A stretch of 64,000 bases of DNA from Lachnospiraceae bacterium JLR.KK002 (GTDB taxonomy: Bacteria > Bacillota > Clostridia > Lachnospirales > Lachnospiraceae), in NCBI GenBank assembly GCA_036941025.1, contig JAYMNP010000001.1, forward strand, positions 2,192,501 to 2,256,500, read 5' to 3'. Position numbers and translations under genes: made by a program. The notes under the pieces were generated by a model that saw only the letters and a list, made by a program, of their open reading frames with translations, was not told the origin of the DNA and did no database searches. This document shows, one piece after another, positions 47,133 through 56,812 of the stretch (position 1 is its first letter; every line of letters begins with the position of its first letter).

Positions 47133-47393
47133 ATGCGTATCTGGTTTAAATTATGCAAAGATAACCGTCTGCTCCGGGATACCGTGATTACGGACGACAG
47201 CAGCGATACCCGCACTCATAAAATCTTCCATGCACTGGAACAGGTCTGTTATGAATTTGATCTGGGCCGGCCAATCTGGCTGGACGCCACCGTGTCCGAA
47301 TTCAAACGCCATGGCAAAGCCCGCTTTTATCAGGATAATTTTCTGGAAGAAATTTCATTTGATTTTCTGGAAATACATATGATTGAGGAATAA
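47133..47393 (+). CDS. Conserved hypothetical protein, 86 residues
   Basis: Begins MRIWFKLCKDNRLLRDTVI, with RPIWLDATVSEFKRHGKARF and FDFLEIHMIEE near the end. No signal peptide, membrane helix or metal motif. AAAGAAAGGAAA lies upstream of the ATG at 47133. I recall similar unnamed proteins from Lachnospiraceae, but no function. The next plus-strand gene after the CX3D peptide, yet with its own leader and terminator, so the two are not clearly an operon. Confidence 0.75.
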   Translation: MRIWFKLCKDNRLLRDTVITDDSSDTRTHKIFHALEQVCYEFDLGRPIWLDATVSEFKRHGKARFYQDNFLEEISFDFLEIHMIEE

Positions 47394-47395
47394 GG

Positions 47396-47427
47396 GGCCG
47401 CAGGATTCAGAATCCCGCGGCCTTTTA
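47396..47427. terminator. Terminator between the 86-residue gene and the methyltransferase gene
   Basis: GGCCGCAGGATT pairs with AATCCCGCGGCC (one mismatch), loop CAG, then TTTTAT on the plus strand. Serves the convergent pair. Confidence 0.7.
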
Positions 47428-47466
47428 TCTTCTCTTTCCTTTTATTTTGTACACCCGCAGAAGAAT

Positions 47467-48249
47467 TCACCGTTCCCTTCTCTGCCGGTTTGCTTCGTAC
47501 ATCAGAAGGGCTGCTGCCACAGCAGCATTCAGCGATTCCGTCCGGCCCTCCATGGGAATCCGAATCCGGATATCTGCCAGTTCCGCAATCTCAGGACTCA
47601 GTCCATTTCCTTCATTTCCAATCAGAAAACCGGTATGGCCTCCGTAGTCCGGTTCATCGTAGCACATTGTTCCTTCCAGATGTGCCCCGTACAGGGTGAC
47701 TCCCCGCTGTTTCAGTTCCCGGAGGAATCCCGGCAAATCCGGCATAATATAAAAGGGCACCCGGTACAGAGCTCCCATGGTAGCCCGGATGGTTTTGGGA
47801 TGAAACAGGTCCACGGTGGTCTGATTCATGATAATTCCGGTAATTCCGGCGGCCTCCCCGGTGCGTATCATGGTGCCCAGATTTCCTGGATCCTGAATGG
47901 TATCGAGGATTAAAAGATGTGCATTCCTGTCCTCTCCCAGTAAATCTTCCGGATGGTATTCCGGCATTTTTATGATACACAGGATTCCCTGGGGGGTTTG
48001 GGTATCACTGACTGCCTGAAATACCCGGTCAGAAACCACTTCATAAGCATACCCCTGAATCTTCCGGCATTTTTCCTCATCTTCCAGAAAGGATTCCGAG
48101 ACGTACATGGCCTCAATGGATTCCCTGGGTGCCTCCAGGCACATTTTCATTCCTTCCGCCACAAAAACCCGCTGTTCATAGCGGGTTTTTGACTTTTTAT
48201 TCAACTGTAAAATCTGTTTCATCTGTCTGTTGGCAGAACTCGTAATCAT
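47467..48249 (-). CDS. TrmH-family (SpoU) RNA 2'-O-methyltransferase
   Basis: 260 residues from the ATG at 48249, which follows GGAGTGCTT. N-terminal L30e-like substrate domain (ITSSANRQMKQILQL), then the SPOUT knot: LILDTIQDPGNLGTMIRTGEAAGITGIIM, GFLIGNEGNGLSPEI and RIPMEGRTESLNAAVAAALLMYE. Modifies ribose in rRNA or tRNA with S-adenosylmethionine; the exact site (for example 23S G2251 of RlmB) cannot be decided. Just 14 nt after pfkA. Confidence 0.92.
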   Translation of the reverse strand: MITSSANRQMKQILQLNKKSKTRYEQRVFVAEGMKMCLEAPRESIEAMYVSESFLEDEEKCRKIQGYAYEVVSDRVFQAVSDTQTPQGILCIIKMPEYHPEDLLGEDRNAHLLILDTIQDPGNLGTMIRTGEAAGITGIIMNQTTVDLFHPKTIRATMGALYRVPFYIMPDLPGFLRELKQRGVTLYGAHLEGTMCYDEPDYGGHTGFLIGNEGNGLSPEIAELADIRIRIPMEGRTESLNAAVAAALLMYEANRQRRER

Positions 48250-48263
48250 AAGCACTCCATTTC

Positions 48264-49238
48264 CTAAACGCTCAGATTTCTGCAGACTTCAAACTGGTAT
48301 TCCGGAAGCTGTTTCTCCATGGCCAGAGCCTCGTCAATGTCAAAGTCCACAAAATCTCCGTGGCGGTATCCCACCACCCGGTTGGACTTTCCTTCGCAGA
48401 GCAAATCCACCGCATAGGCTCCCATGGTGGACGCATAGACACGGTCCTTACAGGTGGGGCTTCCGCCGCGCTGCATGTGCCCCAAGATGGTTGCTCTTGT
48501 CTCAAGACCTGTAGCTGCCTCAATTCTCTTAGCCATACTTGCGGAATGTCCGATTCCCTCTGCATTTATGATAATATGATGTTTCTTTCCCCGTTTCCGG
48601 TTGGCAATAATATTATTTACCAGCTTCTGCTCGTCATAATCGTATTTTTCCGGCAACAGAATGTCCTCCGCACCATTGGCAATACCACACCACAGCGCAA
48701 TATAACCTGCACCCCGGCCCATAACCTCTATGATAGAGCAGCGCTCATGGGAAGTGGAAGTATCGCGCACTTTGTCAATGGCGTCCATGGCTGTATTCAC
48801 GGCTGTGTCGAATCCAATGGTATATTCCGTACACGCAATGTCCAAATCAATGGTTCCGGGAATTGCCACCGTGTTGATTCCAAGAGCCGCCAGCTTCTGC
48901 GCCCCTTTAAAGGAACCGTCGCCGCCGATTACAATCACTCCGTCAATCCCATGCTTACGACACATTTCCGCCCCCAGTGCCTGTCCTTCCGGGGTCCGGA
49001 ATTCGCTGCACCTTGCAGTCTGTAAAATAGTACCGCCCCGCTGAATCGTATCTGAAACGCCTTTTGCTTCCATATCTATAATCTCTCCCTGAAGCAGTCC
49101 GGCATATCCTCGTTTAATTCCCTTTACTTTTTTGCCCCGTGCAAGGCCCTGACGTACTACCGCACGGATTGCAGCATTCATGCCCGGCGCGTCGCCGCCG
49201 CTGGTCAGCACACCAATTGTCTGAACTTCTTTTGCCAT
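48264..49238 (-). CDS. pfkA: ATP-dependent 6-phosphofructokinase
   Basis: Commits fructose-6-phosphate to glycolysis. 324 residues. GVLTSGGDAPGMNAAIRAVV near the N-terminus, VIGGDGSFKGAQKL with Gly at the position that marks an ATP (not pyrophosphate) enzyme, the catalytic GTIDLDIACTEYTIGFDTA, and VMGRGAGYIALW for the effector/substrate site. Located 47 nt after dnaE and followed closely by the methyltransferase; the dnaE-pfkA order is common in Firmicutes. Confidence 0.96.
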   Translation of the reverse strand: MAKEVQTIGVLTSGGDAPGMNAAIRAVVRQGLARGKKVKGIKRGYAGLLQGEIIDMEAKGVSDTIQRGGTILQTARCSEFRTPEGQALGAEMCRKHGIDGVIVIGGDGSFKGAQKLAALGINTVAIPGTIDLDIACTEYTIGFDTAVNTAMDAIDKVRDTSTSHERCSIIEVMGRGAGYIALWCGIANGAEDILLPEKYDYDEQKLVNNIIANRKRGKKHHIIINAEGIGHSASMAKRIEAATGLETRATILGHMQRGGSPTCKDRVYASTMGAYAVDLLCEGKSNRVVGYRHGDFVDFDIDEALAMEKQLPEYQFEVCRNLSV

Positions 49239-49285
49239 AACCGTCCCTCCTGTTTTCCTGTCCTGATTCTCTAATCTCTTACATT

Positions 49286-52200
49286 CTAATCTCTTTTTCC
49301 ATGATTTTCAATGCTCTTTTCTACAACTTTTACATTATTTTCTCCCAAAAAGTTAGTTAATCTGTTGACAATTTCCGGTAAAATGCCGATATTTCGGTTT
49401 GGCGGCAGACGTTTCATCAGCTTTTCATCTGCGATATAAATCACTACTGTGTCATTCCCGTCACCGGACTCCAGCAGGCGAAACAGTTCCTCCTCCTTCC
49501 GGCTGTAGGATTCCCTGGAAGAAAACTGCAGCCACAGTTCTTTTCTGGTGTCGTCAAAGGAATAGATTTTATCGCAGATGAGTTTCCCGTTTTTCTCTTC
49601 TTCTGTGGCCACCCGGCCCTTTACAAATACTTTTTCATCCAGATTCAGAAGATGGCTGCTTTTTTCATACACTTTGGGAAACACAATGATTTCCAGGTTG
49701 CCCACCAGATCCTCCAGTGTGATAAAAGCCATGGTCTGGTTCTTCCTGGTGTATTTCACCGTTTTGTCCACAATCATTCCGCCCACCATGGCGGATTCTC
49801 CGTCCCGTACTTTCGTCTGGCCGCTGTCTTCTTCCAGCACAAAATCCGTGGTCACTCTGGTGATATTTTTTCTCCATTTTTCTTCGTATTCTTCCAGGGG
49901 ATGACCGCTGATGTAAATACCCAGCACTTCTTTCTCAAATCCCAGATATGTCTCTCTGGCGTACTCTCCCACATCCGGCAGCTTCACTTCAAATTCCGCT
50001 TTTTCCTCTTCTCCTGCCAGGTCAAACAGGGTCATCTGTCCGGCCATGGTATTTTTCTTATCCTGGGCAATGGCGTCCATCATCCCCGCGTAGGCCATCA
50101 TGTTCTGTTTCCTGGTACCTCCCAGATTGTCCAGCGCACCGGCTTTAATCAGATTTTCCACCACCCGTTTGTTGATTTCCTGGTCTGCCATACGGGTAAG
50201 AAAATCCTTCAGGCTGGTGAATTTTCCCCGCTCTTTCCGCTCCTGACAGAGATTTTTGATAAATGCATGGTTGACGCTCTTGATGGCGGAAAGGCCGTAA
50301 CGGATGGCCCGATTGCCGGATACGGAGAAATTACTTTCTCCTTCATTGACACTGGGGGGAAGCACCTGAATCCCCATCTGGCGGCAGGTAAAAATATACT
50401 CGGAAATTTTGCCGATATGCCCCATGACAGAACTCATCAGGGCGGCCATATATTCCAGCGGATAGTAATATTTCAGATAAGCGGTCTGATAGGCCACCAC
50501 CGCATAGGCTGCCGCATGGGATTTGTTAAAGGCGTATTTGGCAAAATCAATCATATCGTCGTATATTTTGTTGGCTGTTTTTTCGTCAATCCCGTTGCTG
50601 ATACAGCCCGGAACCCCCTCTTCGGGATTGCCGTATACGAAATTCTTCCGCTCTTTTTCCATGACGGAGACTTTTTTCTTGGACATGGCCCGGCGCACCA
50701 GATCGCTGCGGCCCAGGGTATAGCCTGCCAGATCCCGGACAATCTGCATTACCTGTTCCTGATATACGATACAGCCGTAAGTGGGGGCCAGAATGGGCTC
50801 AAGCTGAGGACAGTCGTAAGTGACGGAACCCGGATTGTTCTTCCCCCGGATATAGGCGGGAATAAAGTCCATGGGGCCCGGACGGTACAGGGAAATACCT
50901 GCAATAATATCCTCCAGGCTCTGAGGCTTTAATTCCTTCATGAAGTTCTTCATACCGGCGCTTTCTAACTGGAACACCCCTTCATTTTTCCCGGTTCCCA
51001 GCGTATCCAGCACCGCCTTGTCCGCAAAATCAATATTGTCAATATCCAGCGCAATCTTCCTGTTTTCCTGAATGAGATTTACCGCATCCTGCAGGACAGT
51101 CAGGTTGCGCAGGCCCAGAAAATCCATTTTCAGAAGACCCAGTTCTTCCAGGGTGGTCATGGTAAACTGAGTGGTAATGGCGCCGTCGCTTCCCCTTGAA
51201 AGGGGGACAAATTCGTCAATCTCTCTGGAACTGATTACCACGCCCGCCGCGTGCATGGAGGTATGCCGGGGCAGACCTTCCAGCCGCTTTGACATGTCGA
51301 TAATCCGTCTGACATTTTCATCATTTTCGTAGAGGGTGCGCAGCTCCCGGTTCTTCTCCATGGCCTTGTCAATGGTGATTCCCAGGTCTGTGGGTATCTG
51401 CTTGGCAATATTGTCCACATAAGCATATGGCTGGTCCATCACCCTTCCCACATCCCGGATGACGCCTCTGGCCGCCATGGTACCGAAGGTGACAATCTGC
51501 ACCACCCGGTCTTTGCCGTATTTTTCACTCACATAATCAATAACTTCCTGCCTGCGCTCCACGCAGAAATCAATATCAATATCCGGCATGGTGACACGTT
51601 CCGGATTCAGAAAACGTTCAAAAATCAGATTATAGCGCAAAGGGTCGATGTTGGTGATTTTCAGGGTATAGGAAACCAGGGATCCGGCAGCGCTTCCCCG
51701 TCCCGGCCCCACTGCAATCCCGTTTTCTCTGGCAAAACGGATGAAATCCCACACAATCAGAAAATAGTCCACATATCCCATCTGCCGGATAATATCCAGC
51801 TCATACTGAAGCTGTTTTTTAATCTCATCCAGCGGAATGTCTTCTTTACCGGGGATGACAGCCATACCGTCCCGGACAGGATATCTGGCCTCCAGCCCTT
51901 CGTAACACAGCTTCTTAAGATATTCCCAGGAGGTATAGCCTGCCGGCACGTCAAATTTCGGCAGTTTGGTGACGCCAAATTCTATTTCCACCTGGCAGCG
52001 GTCTGCGATTTTCTGCGTATTCTCCAGTGCTTCCTCCGCATAGGGAAAGAGCCGGGCCATCTGTTCTTCGGATTTAACAAAAAACTGCCCTCCCTCGTAG
52101 CGCATCCGGTTCTCGTCGGACAGTTTCTTTCCGGTCTGAATACACAGAAGAATATCATGGGAATCCACGTCGCTCTCATAAGTATAATGGACGTCATTGG

Positions 52201-52810
52201 TGACAACCAGCGGAATGCCTGTGTCCTGGCTCAGCCTTAAAAGCTGCTGATTCACATTCCGCTGTCCCGGCAGGCCGTGATCCTGCAGCTCCAGGAAATA
52301 ATTCTCGTGCCCGAAGGTTTTCTCATACCAGAGGGCCGCCTCTTTTGCTTCTTCATAATCTCCTCTGGACAGGAGCTTCTGAACCTCGCCCGCCAGGCAG
52401 GCGCTTAACACAATCAGCCCTTCATGATACTGTTCCAGCACCTCCCGGTCCACTCTGGGCCTGTAATAATAGCCTTCCGTAAAGCCTCTGGACACAATTC
52501 TCATTAAATTACCGTAGCCCTGATTATTTTCTGCCAGCAGAACCAGATGGAAATACCGGTCTTCTCCTTCCACCTTCTCCCGGTCAAACCGGGAACCGGG
52601 GGCCACATAGACTTCACAGCCTAAAATGGGCCGGATACCTGCTTCCAGCGCCGCCCGGTAAAAATCAATGACCCCGTACATTACGCCATGGTCCGTGATG
52701 GCCGCCGCAGTCATGCCCAGTTCCTTTACTCTGGCCACATATTCATTTATCTTATTGGAACCGTCCAGGAGACTGTACTCCGTATGGACATGAAGATGCA
52801 CAAATGACAT
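49286..52810 (-). CDS. dnaE: DNA polymerase III alpha subunit, DnaE type
   Basis: 1174 residues. N-terminal PHP domain (HLHVHTEYSLLDGSNKI), the family-C polymerase core with MPDIDIDFCVERRQEVIDYV holding the catalytic aspartates, GVFQLESAGMK, the LVRRAMSKKKVSVM fingers, and an OB-fold and C-terminal part. It extends RNA primers in Firmicutes that also have PolC, or may act as the main replicase; this window does not show polC. The ATG at 52810 sits next to an interspersed repeat. Followed by pfkA after 47 nt, probably one operon. Confidence 0.97.
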   Translation of the reverse strand: MSFVHLHVHTEYSLLDGSNKINEYVARVKELGMTAAAITDHGVMYGVIDFYRAALEAGIRPILGCEVYVAPGSRFDREKVEGEDRYFHLVLLAENNQGYGNLMRIVSRGFTEGYYYRPRVDREVLEQYHEGLIVLSACLAGEVQKLLSRGDYEEAKEAALWYEKTFGHENYFLELQDHGLPGQRNVNQQLLRLSQDTGIPLVVTNDVHYTYESDVDSHDILLCIQTGKKLSDENRMRYEGGQFFVKSEEQMARLFPYAEEALENTQKIADRCQVEIEFGVTKLPKFDVPAGYTSWEYLKKLCYEGLEARYPVRDGMAVIPGKEDIPLDEIKKQLQYELDIIRQMGYVDYFLIVWDFIRFARENGIAVGPGRGSAAGSLVSYTLKITNIDPLRYNLIFERFLNPERVTMPDIDIDFCVERRQEVIDYVSEKYGKDRVVQIVTFGTMAARGVIRDVGRVMDQPYAYVDNIAKQIPTDLGITIDKAMEKNRELRTLYENDENVRRIIDMSKRLEGLPRHTSMHAAGVVISSREIDEFVPLSRGSDGAITTQFTMTTLEELGLLKMDFLGLRNLTVLQDAVNLIQENRKIALDIDNIDFADKAVLDTLGTGKNEGVFQLESAGMKNFMKELKPQSLEDIIAGISLYRPGPMDFIPAYIRGKNNPGSVTYDCPQLEPILAPTYGCIVYQEQVMQIVRDLAGYTLGRSDLVRRAMSKKKVSVMEKERKNFVYGNPEEGVPGCISNGIDEKTANKIYDDMIDFAKYAFNKSHAAAYAVVAYQTAYLKYYYPLEYMAALMSSVMGHIGKISEYIFTCRQMGIQVLPPSVNEGESNFSVSGNRAIRYGLSAIKSVNHAFIKNLCQERKERGKFTSLKDFLTRMADQEINKRVVENLIKAGALDNLGGTRKQNMMAYAGMMDAIAQDKKNTMAGQMTLFDLAGEEEKAEFEVKLPDVGEYARETYLGFEKEVLGIYISGHPLEEYEEKWRKNITRVTTDFVLEEDSGQTKVRDGESAMVGGMIVDKTVKYTRKNQTMAFITLEDLVGNLEIIVFPKVYEKSSHLLNLDEKVFVKGRVATEEEKNGKLICDKIYSFDDTRKELWLQFSSRESYSRKEEELFRLLESGDGNDTVVIYIADEKLMKRLPPNRNIGILPEIVNRLTNFLGENNVKVVEKSIENHGKRD

Positions 52811-52827
52811 AATCCTTTATCCTTCCT

Positions 52828-52912
52828 GTAAATAAGAATGCGCAAGCGCATTCTTCGCGCGCGAGCGGGTTGCGCAGCAATAAATTTCCGCTCCGCGAGC
52901 TGCGCAGTAATC
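52828..52912. repeat. Interspersed GC-rich repeat, copy 3
   Basis: AATAAGAATGCGCAAGCGCA, then CGCGCGCGAGCGGGTTGCGC and TTTCCGCTCCGCGAGCTGCG. Nearly the same as the first half of copy 1. Located directly upstream of dnaE. Confidence 0.8.
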
Positions 52913-52916
52913 ATCC

Positions 52917-54029
52917 CTACATATACTCCGGATTCAGGAAAGGAATGACCAGTTCCGCAGGCTGCCCCTGCTCGTCCAGCCCCCAGTAACCGCTGTATAT
53001 TCCGTCTCCCATGCCGCTTGCAAACATTACCACCTTTTCTTCCGTATCCGGTATCTGCCAGAGCAGGAAATCGCCGCTCTCCCGCTGCAGTCCGGGACAC
53101 ATCTCATAGCTTTTCCGGAACAGAGATGCGAAATAGTCGTAATACTCATTCTTATCCGGATGTTCCTGCTTCCATCTGCTGATAAAAGTCCGGTAATTCG
53201 CCGCCACCTGCTTATCCGAAATACAGGCCAGGCCGGCGTCTACTCCGAAAAACGCCCATACTCCGGGTTTGCCCAGATCCTCCCGGCTGTTTCCTTCCGG
53301 CATGGCAATTTCATGACGGACCGGCCTGCTGCCGCTGACCCGAAGCCTGGCAGCCGCAATGCGAAGCCCTACCTTATCGGAATGGCAGATGGAAAGGTCA
53401 ATGGGATAGCTTCCGGCCGGAATCTTCTGCTCCAGCGTAACCATATACCTGCTCCCCAGATATACAATGGGGTCTGCAAGAACGATTTTGCCCGTCGGAA
53501 AGTCTGCCTCCCCCACCGTATAAGTTTCCGTTCTGCCGCTGTTTTGAAACAGGCTCTGAAAAAAGGTTTCCGGATAAGTCTCCTTATTCAGAAATTTCAG
53601 ATTCTCCTCAAACACTGCCTGCAGGGGCGTTCTGACCTGTTCCCTGATTTCTTCCCCCGTTGCGGTATCCACAAAATAAGAGCCGGAAGCATCCGTGCGG
53701 AATTCCAGATCCGCTCCATAAGGCATATGGAATACATTTACCACTGCCGGCTCCAGATTCGCCAGCACGTTAAAATCCACCACCGCCATATTGTCCGGAT
53801 TATCCACATATTCCTGCGTATCCCTGTCTCCAAAGGCAATCCATCCGTTCCCCTGCCCGTTATTCTGGCGGAAAAGCCATTTCAGCCTGGAAGTGCCCTC
53901 CAGAATGGATTTGCTCACAATAGATTCTCCCGCTCCTTCTATATATTGCTTTATTTCCGGTTTTCTGACTTCCGTTTTTACGTCTTCTGTTTCATTCTCT
54001 TTTTTCTTCTTACTGTTAAATAATCCCAT
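52917..54029 (-). CDS. DUF2185-like plus DUF4241 protein (immunity-like)
   Basis: 370 residues, soluble. After a charged start (MGLFNSKKKKENETE) comes a DUF2185/Imm33-like stretch (about 30-130; SKSILEGTSRLKWLFRQ, GWIAFGDRDTQEYVDNPDN). The second half is DUF4241 (about 190-370), with FPTGKIVLADPIVYLG, YPIDLSICHSD, RIAAARL, FGVDAGLACISD and ESGDFLLWQIPDTEEKVVMFASGMGDG. Both families are uncharacterised, and DUF2185 relatives are often immunity proteins of polymorphic toxins. No toxin gene is next to it. Likely role is inference. ATG at 54029 preceded by AAAGGAGCAGG. Confidence 0.8.
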   Translation of the reverse strand: MGLFNSKKKKENETEDVKTEVRKPEIKQYIEGAGESIVSKSILEGTSRLKWLFRQNNGQGNGWIAFGDRDTQEYVDNPDNMAVVDFNVLANLEPAVVNVFHMPYGADLEFRTDASGSYFVDTATGEEIREQVRTPLQAVFEENLKFLNKETYPETFFQSLFQNSGRTETYTVGEADFPTGKIVLADPIVYLGSRYMVTLEQKIPAGSYPIDLSICHSDKVGLRIAAARLRVSGSRPVRHEIAMPEGNSREDLGKPGVWAFFGVDAGLACISDKQVAANYRTFISRWKQEHPDKNEYYDYFASLFRKSYEMCPGLQRESGDFLLWQIPDTEEKVVMFASGMGDGIYSGYWGLDEQGQPAELVIPFLNPEYM

Positions 54030-54043
54030 ACCTGCTCCTTTTT

Positions 54044-54112
54044 AAAAAGAATGCGCCTGCGCATTCTTCGCGCGCGAGCGGATTGCGTAGCAATAAACTC
54101 ATCTCCGCTTTT
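54044..54112. repeat. Interspersed GC-rich repeat, copy 4
   Basis: AAAAGAATGCGCCTGCGCAT, then CGCGCGCGAGCGGATTGCG. Same block as copies 1 and 3, between the DUF4241 gene and the divergent CPBP gene. Confidence 0.75.
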
Positions 54113-54280
54113 TCGTTTTATTCTAGCACATACCCTGAGAGGCTGCAACTCTTATTATTGCCGGTCCCGCCTTGATTTTTCTCTCCGGCAGCTCTATAAT
54201 GACAGAAGAAAGGTAACCGTTCATCCCGCGTCCCTGAACTGTTACGAGGAAACATATTTTATAAAAGAAAGGATTATATT

Positions 54281-55147
54281 ATGAAAATACTCAAAAAAAC
54301 CGGAAGCATCCTGTTTTGTCTGCTTCCGTTCCTTCTGGCCCTGGGCATTCAGCTTCTTGTGACTGTTGCCGGCCTTGTTCTGAGAATTATTTATATGATT
54401 CAGCAGGACCCTTCTCTGGTAAACGAACTTTCCAGTCCCGCTTTCCTTATGGAGCTGACCGGTAACAGTCAGTTTCTGGCGGGCCTGTCGGCAGCTTACG
54501 CAGTGATTGCCGCACTGGTTATGGGGTTCTGGTACCGGAAACGTTTTGTCCCGAACGACCATCCCCGCCGAAAGTTTTCTGATATCATCAACCCGGCCAT
54601 GGCAGCAGGGCTGGTTCTTCTGATGATTGGAATGCAGTACATCTCCACCTTTCTGGTAACCATCCTTACGGTAATCAATCCCGCCTGGTATCACACCTAT
54701 GAGGATTTGATGAACAGCGTGGGCTTTGAAAATGTCACGCTGCTGCTGGCCCTGTATTCCATTATCATTGCCCCTGTCAGTGAAGAACTGATTTTCCGGG
54801 GCGTGACCCTGAAATACGCCGCAAAAGCAATGCCTCTTTTCCTGGCAAATATCTTTCAGGCATTTTTGTTCGGCGTCTTTCACGGCAATGTGGTGCAGGG
54901 CGTCTACGCCTTTGCCGTGGGCCTGTTCTGCGGCTACGTCTGTCTGAAAGGAGGCAGCATTTACCTGTCCATCCTGTTCCACATGCTGTTTAACCTCTGG
55001 GGAACTTTTGCCCCGGATATTCTGCTCTACGGCGGTGATTCCCCTGTAATCCACCTGGCCATTCTGGCAGGCGCTGTCTGCCTCTCAGCCCTGGGAGCCT
55101 TTCTCTATCAGAGAGGGGCGGAACACCGCTCCCTGCCGGAGGACTGA
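54281..55147 (+). CDS. CPBP-family intramembrane metalloprotease
   Basis: 288 residues with eight or so hydrophobic segments. The three CPBP active-site motifs are present: SEELIFRGVTLKY (Glu-Glu and Arg), FGVFHGNVVQG (His) and ILFHMLFNLWGTF (His/Asn). Family members include CAAX prenyl proteases and bacteriocin immunity or maturation proteins. The plus-strand gene is divergent from the DUF4241 gene and converges with nagB (13 nt between stops). AAAGAAAGG lies 8 nt before the ATG. Substrate unknown. Confidence 0.92.
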   Translation: MKILKKTGSILFCLLPFLLALGIQLLVTVAGLVLRIIYMIQQDPSLVNELSSPAFLMELTGNSQFLAGLSAAYAVIAALVMGFWYRKRFVPNDHPRRKFSDIINPAMAAGLVLLMIGMQYISTFLVTILTVINPAWYHTYEDLMNSVGFENVTLLLALYSIIIAPVSEELIFRGVTLKYAAKAMPLFLANIFQAFLFGVFHGNVVQGVYAFAVGLFCGYVCLKGGSIYLSILFHMLFNLWGTFAPDILLYGGDSPVIHLAILAGAVCLSALGAFLYQRGAEHRSLPED

Positions 55148-55160
55148 CAGAATCCACCGT

Positions 55161-55895
55161 TTACAGGCCGGATATGCCGGAAAGGGCAGCCTCATCCCCA
55201 ATCACGGTAACATCCGGATGAAGCTGCAGAATGGAAGCGGGAACTTCCGGCGTTACCGGCCCCCGGAAGGCCCGTGCTGCCGCTTCGGCCTTATCTTCTC
55301 CGCTGACTGCCACCAGTATCTTTCCTGCCTTAAAAATAGTGCCGATTCCCATGGTATATGCATGGGTGGGAACCTGTGCGGGAGAATCGAAAAACCGTGC
55401 GTTGGCCTGAATGGTGCTCTCAGTCAGCGCCACCCGGTACGTTTCCTTTGCAAATACAGGCCCCGGCTCATTGAAGCCGATATGGCCGTTCCGTCCAAGG
55501 CCCAGAAGCTGCAGATCAATGCCGCCCAGATCCCGGATGATGTTCTCATGTTTCCCGCAGACTTCCGCCTCATTGGGATTGCTTCCGTCCGGAACAAAGA
55601 CTGCGTTCTGACATATATTTACATGCCGGAATAACTGCTCCTGCATGAAATAATAATAGCTCTGCTTATCGCGGGGGTCAGGGCCGCAGTATTCGTCCAG
55701 ATTCACCGTGGAAATCCTGGAAAAATCCAAATCTCCCTTTTTATATTTTTCCACAAGCTGTTCATAGATTCCCACCGGCGTGGAACCTGTGGCAAGTCCC
55801 AGCACGCTGTCCGGTTTCAGAATCATCTGAGCTGCTATTATTCCGGCTCCTTTCCGGCTCATATCCTGATAGTCTTTTGTTTTGATAATCCTCAT
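55161..55895 (-). CDS. nagB: Glucosamine-6-phosphate deaminase
   Basis: Converts glucosamine-6-phosphate to fructose-6-phosphate and ammonia. 244 residues. Motifs: LGLATGSTPVGIYEQL, STVNLDEYCG (catalytic Asp), LLGLGRNGHIGFNEPG (catalytic His/Glu), and VAVSGEDKAEAAARAF. Just 3 nt after the response regulator gene, so cotranscribed with it and possibly with the ABC transporter. Suggests the imported sugar is an amino sugar. Confidence 0.95.
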   Translation of the reverse strand: MRIIKTKDYQDMSRKGAGIIAAQMILKPDSVLGLATGSTPVGIYEQLVEKYKKGDLDFSRISTVNLDEYCGPDPRDKQSYYYFMQEQLFRHVNICQNAVFVPDGSNPNEAEVCGKHENIIRDLGGIDLQLLGLGRNGHIGFNEPGPVFAKETYRVALTESTIQANARFFDSPAQVPTHAYTMGIGTIFKAGKILVAVSGEDKAEAAARAFRGPVTPEVPASILQLHPDVTVIGDEAALSGISGL

Positions 55896-55898
55896 GTT

Positions 55899-56723
55899 CT
55901 ATTTCTCTCCATTTCTTTTTCTGCTGTTTTTCTGTCTCCCCGGAATTTTATTCCGGTATTCATTGGCGGTAACCCCTTCCCGCTTTTTAAACACTCTGGA
56001 AAAATGGGCCATATCCAGGAATCCCACCTGCTCAGATATGGTTCCAATACGAAGAGAGGGGTCTTTCAGCAGTTCTTTGGCTTTTTCTATCCGCACACGG
56101 TTCAGAATATCGGAAAAGCTCTGTCCCGTATGACGGTTCAGAAGTTTGCTCAGATGCCACTGGCTCACATATGTCTTTTCCGCTACTTCTCCCAGTGTCA
56201 GTTTCTGCTCATAATGTTCCCCGATATAAGCAAGGGTATGTTTCACAATAAAGCTGCCGGAAGGGCTTTCTTCCGATTCCTCCGGAGCCTTTTCCGCTTC
56301 TCCGCCTGATTCCGGAAGGTCGTCCGGCTCCTCTCCCGTAATTCCCTTCTTTTTCAGATTTTCACACATCTTCTCTATGGCTTCTTCCAGCTCTTCCATA
56401 TTGAAAGGCTTCAGCAGAAACCGGGTCACTCCCAGACGAATTGCTTCTTTTGCATACTCAAAATCCCGAAATCCGGTGAGTACGCATACTTCCAGATCCG
56501 GAAACTGGGAGTTAATGGCTGCTATCATGGCAAGACCGTCCAGTTCCGGCATACAGATATCCATAAAAATAATATCCGGTTTTTCCTGCTCAATGACCTG
56601 CTTTCCCTCCAGTCCGTTGTGGGCGGTCGCCACTACGCGGCAGTTCCACTTTTCCCACTGAATACTCCTTGACAGCCCTTCCACAATAATCGGCTCATCA
56701 TCCACAAGCATGACCCTGTACAT
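55899..56723 (-). CDS. YesN-type response regulator (receiver + AraC)
   Basis: 274 residues from the ATG at 56723. Receiver domain with VDDEPIIVEGL, phospho-accepting Asp in DIIFMDICMPELDG and the LLKPF lysine; AraC DNA-binding domain at the C-terminus (KLTLGEVAEKTYVSQWHLSKLLN, FLDMAHFSRVFKKREGVTANEYR). A low-complexity acidic linker lies between. Partner is the YesM-like kinase at 60.1 kb, although three transporter genes sit between them. Confidence 0.93.
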   Translation of the reverse strand: MYRVMLVDDEPIIVEGLSRSIQWEKWNCRVVATAHNGLEGKQVIEQEKPDIIFMDICMPELDGLAMIAAINSQFPDLEVCVLTGFRDFEYAKEAIRLGVTRFLLKPFNMEELEEAIEKMCENLKKKGITGEEPDDLPESGGEAEKAPEESEESPSGSFIVKHTLAYIGEHYEQKLTLGEVAEKTYVSQWHLSKLLNRHTGQSFSDILNRVRIEKAKELLKDPSLRIGTISEQVGFLDMAHFSRVFKKREGVTANEYRNKIPGRQKNSRKRNGEK

Positions 56724-56812
56724 AATTTCACACCCTTTCCATACAACCAGTATATGGCCTCCGCAGCCGGAATCCGGCCGGGAAGCCATAAGCCCGGTCA
56801 ACAAACAGAATA

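Noticed and set aside
49652..50932. 426-codon plus-strand frame opposite dnaE
   Set aside because: Antisense shadow of the polymerase gene; no ribosome site or family likeness.
54242..55054. 270-codon frame opposite the CPBP protease
   Set aside because: Antisense to a strong membrane protease gene; rich in Gln and His as expected of a shadow.
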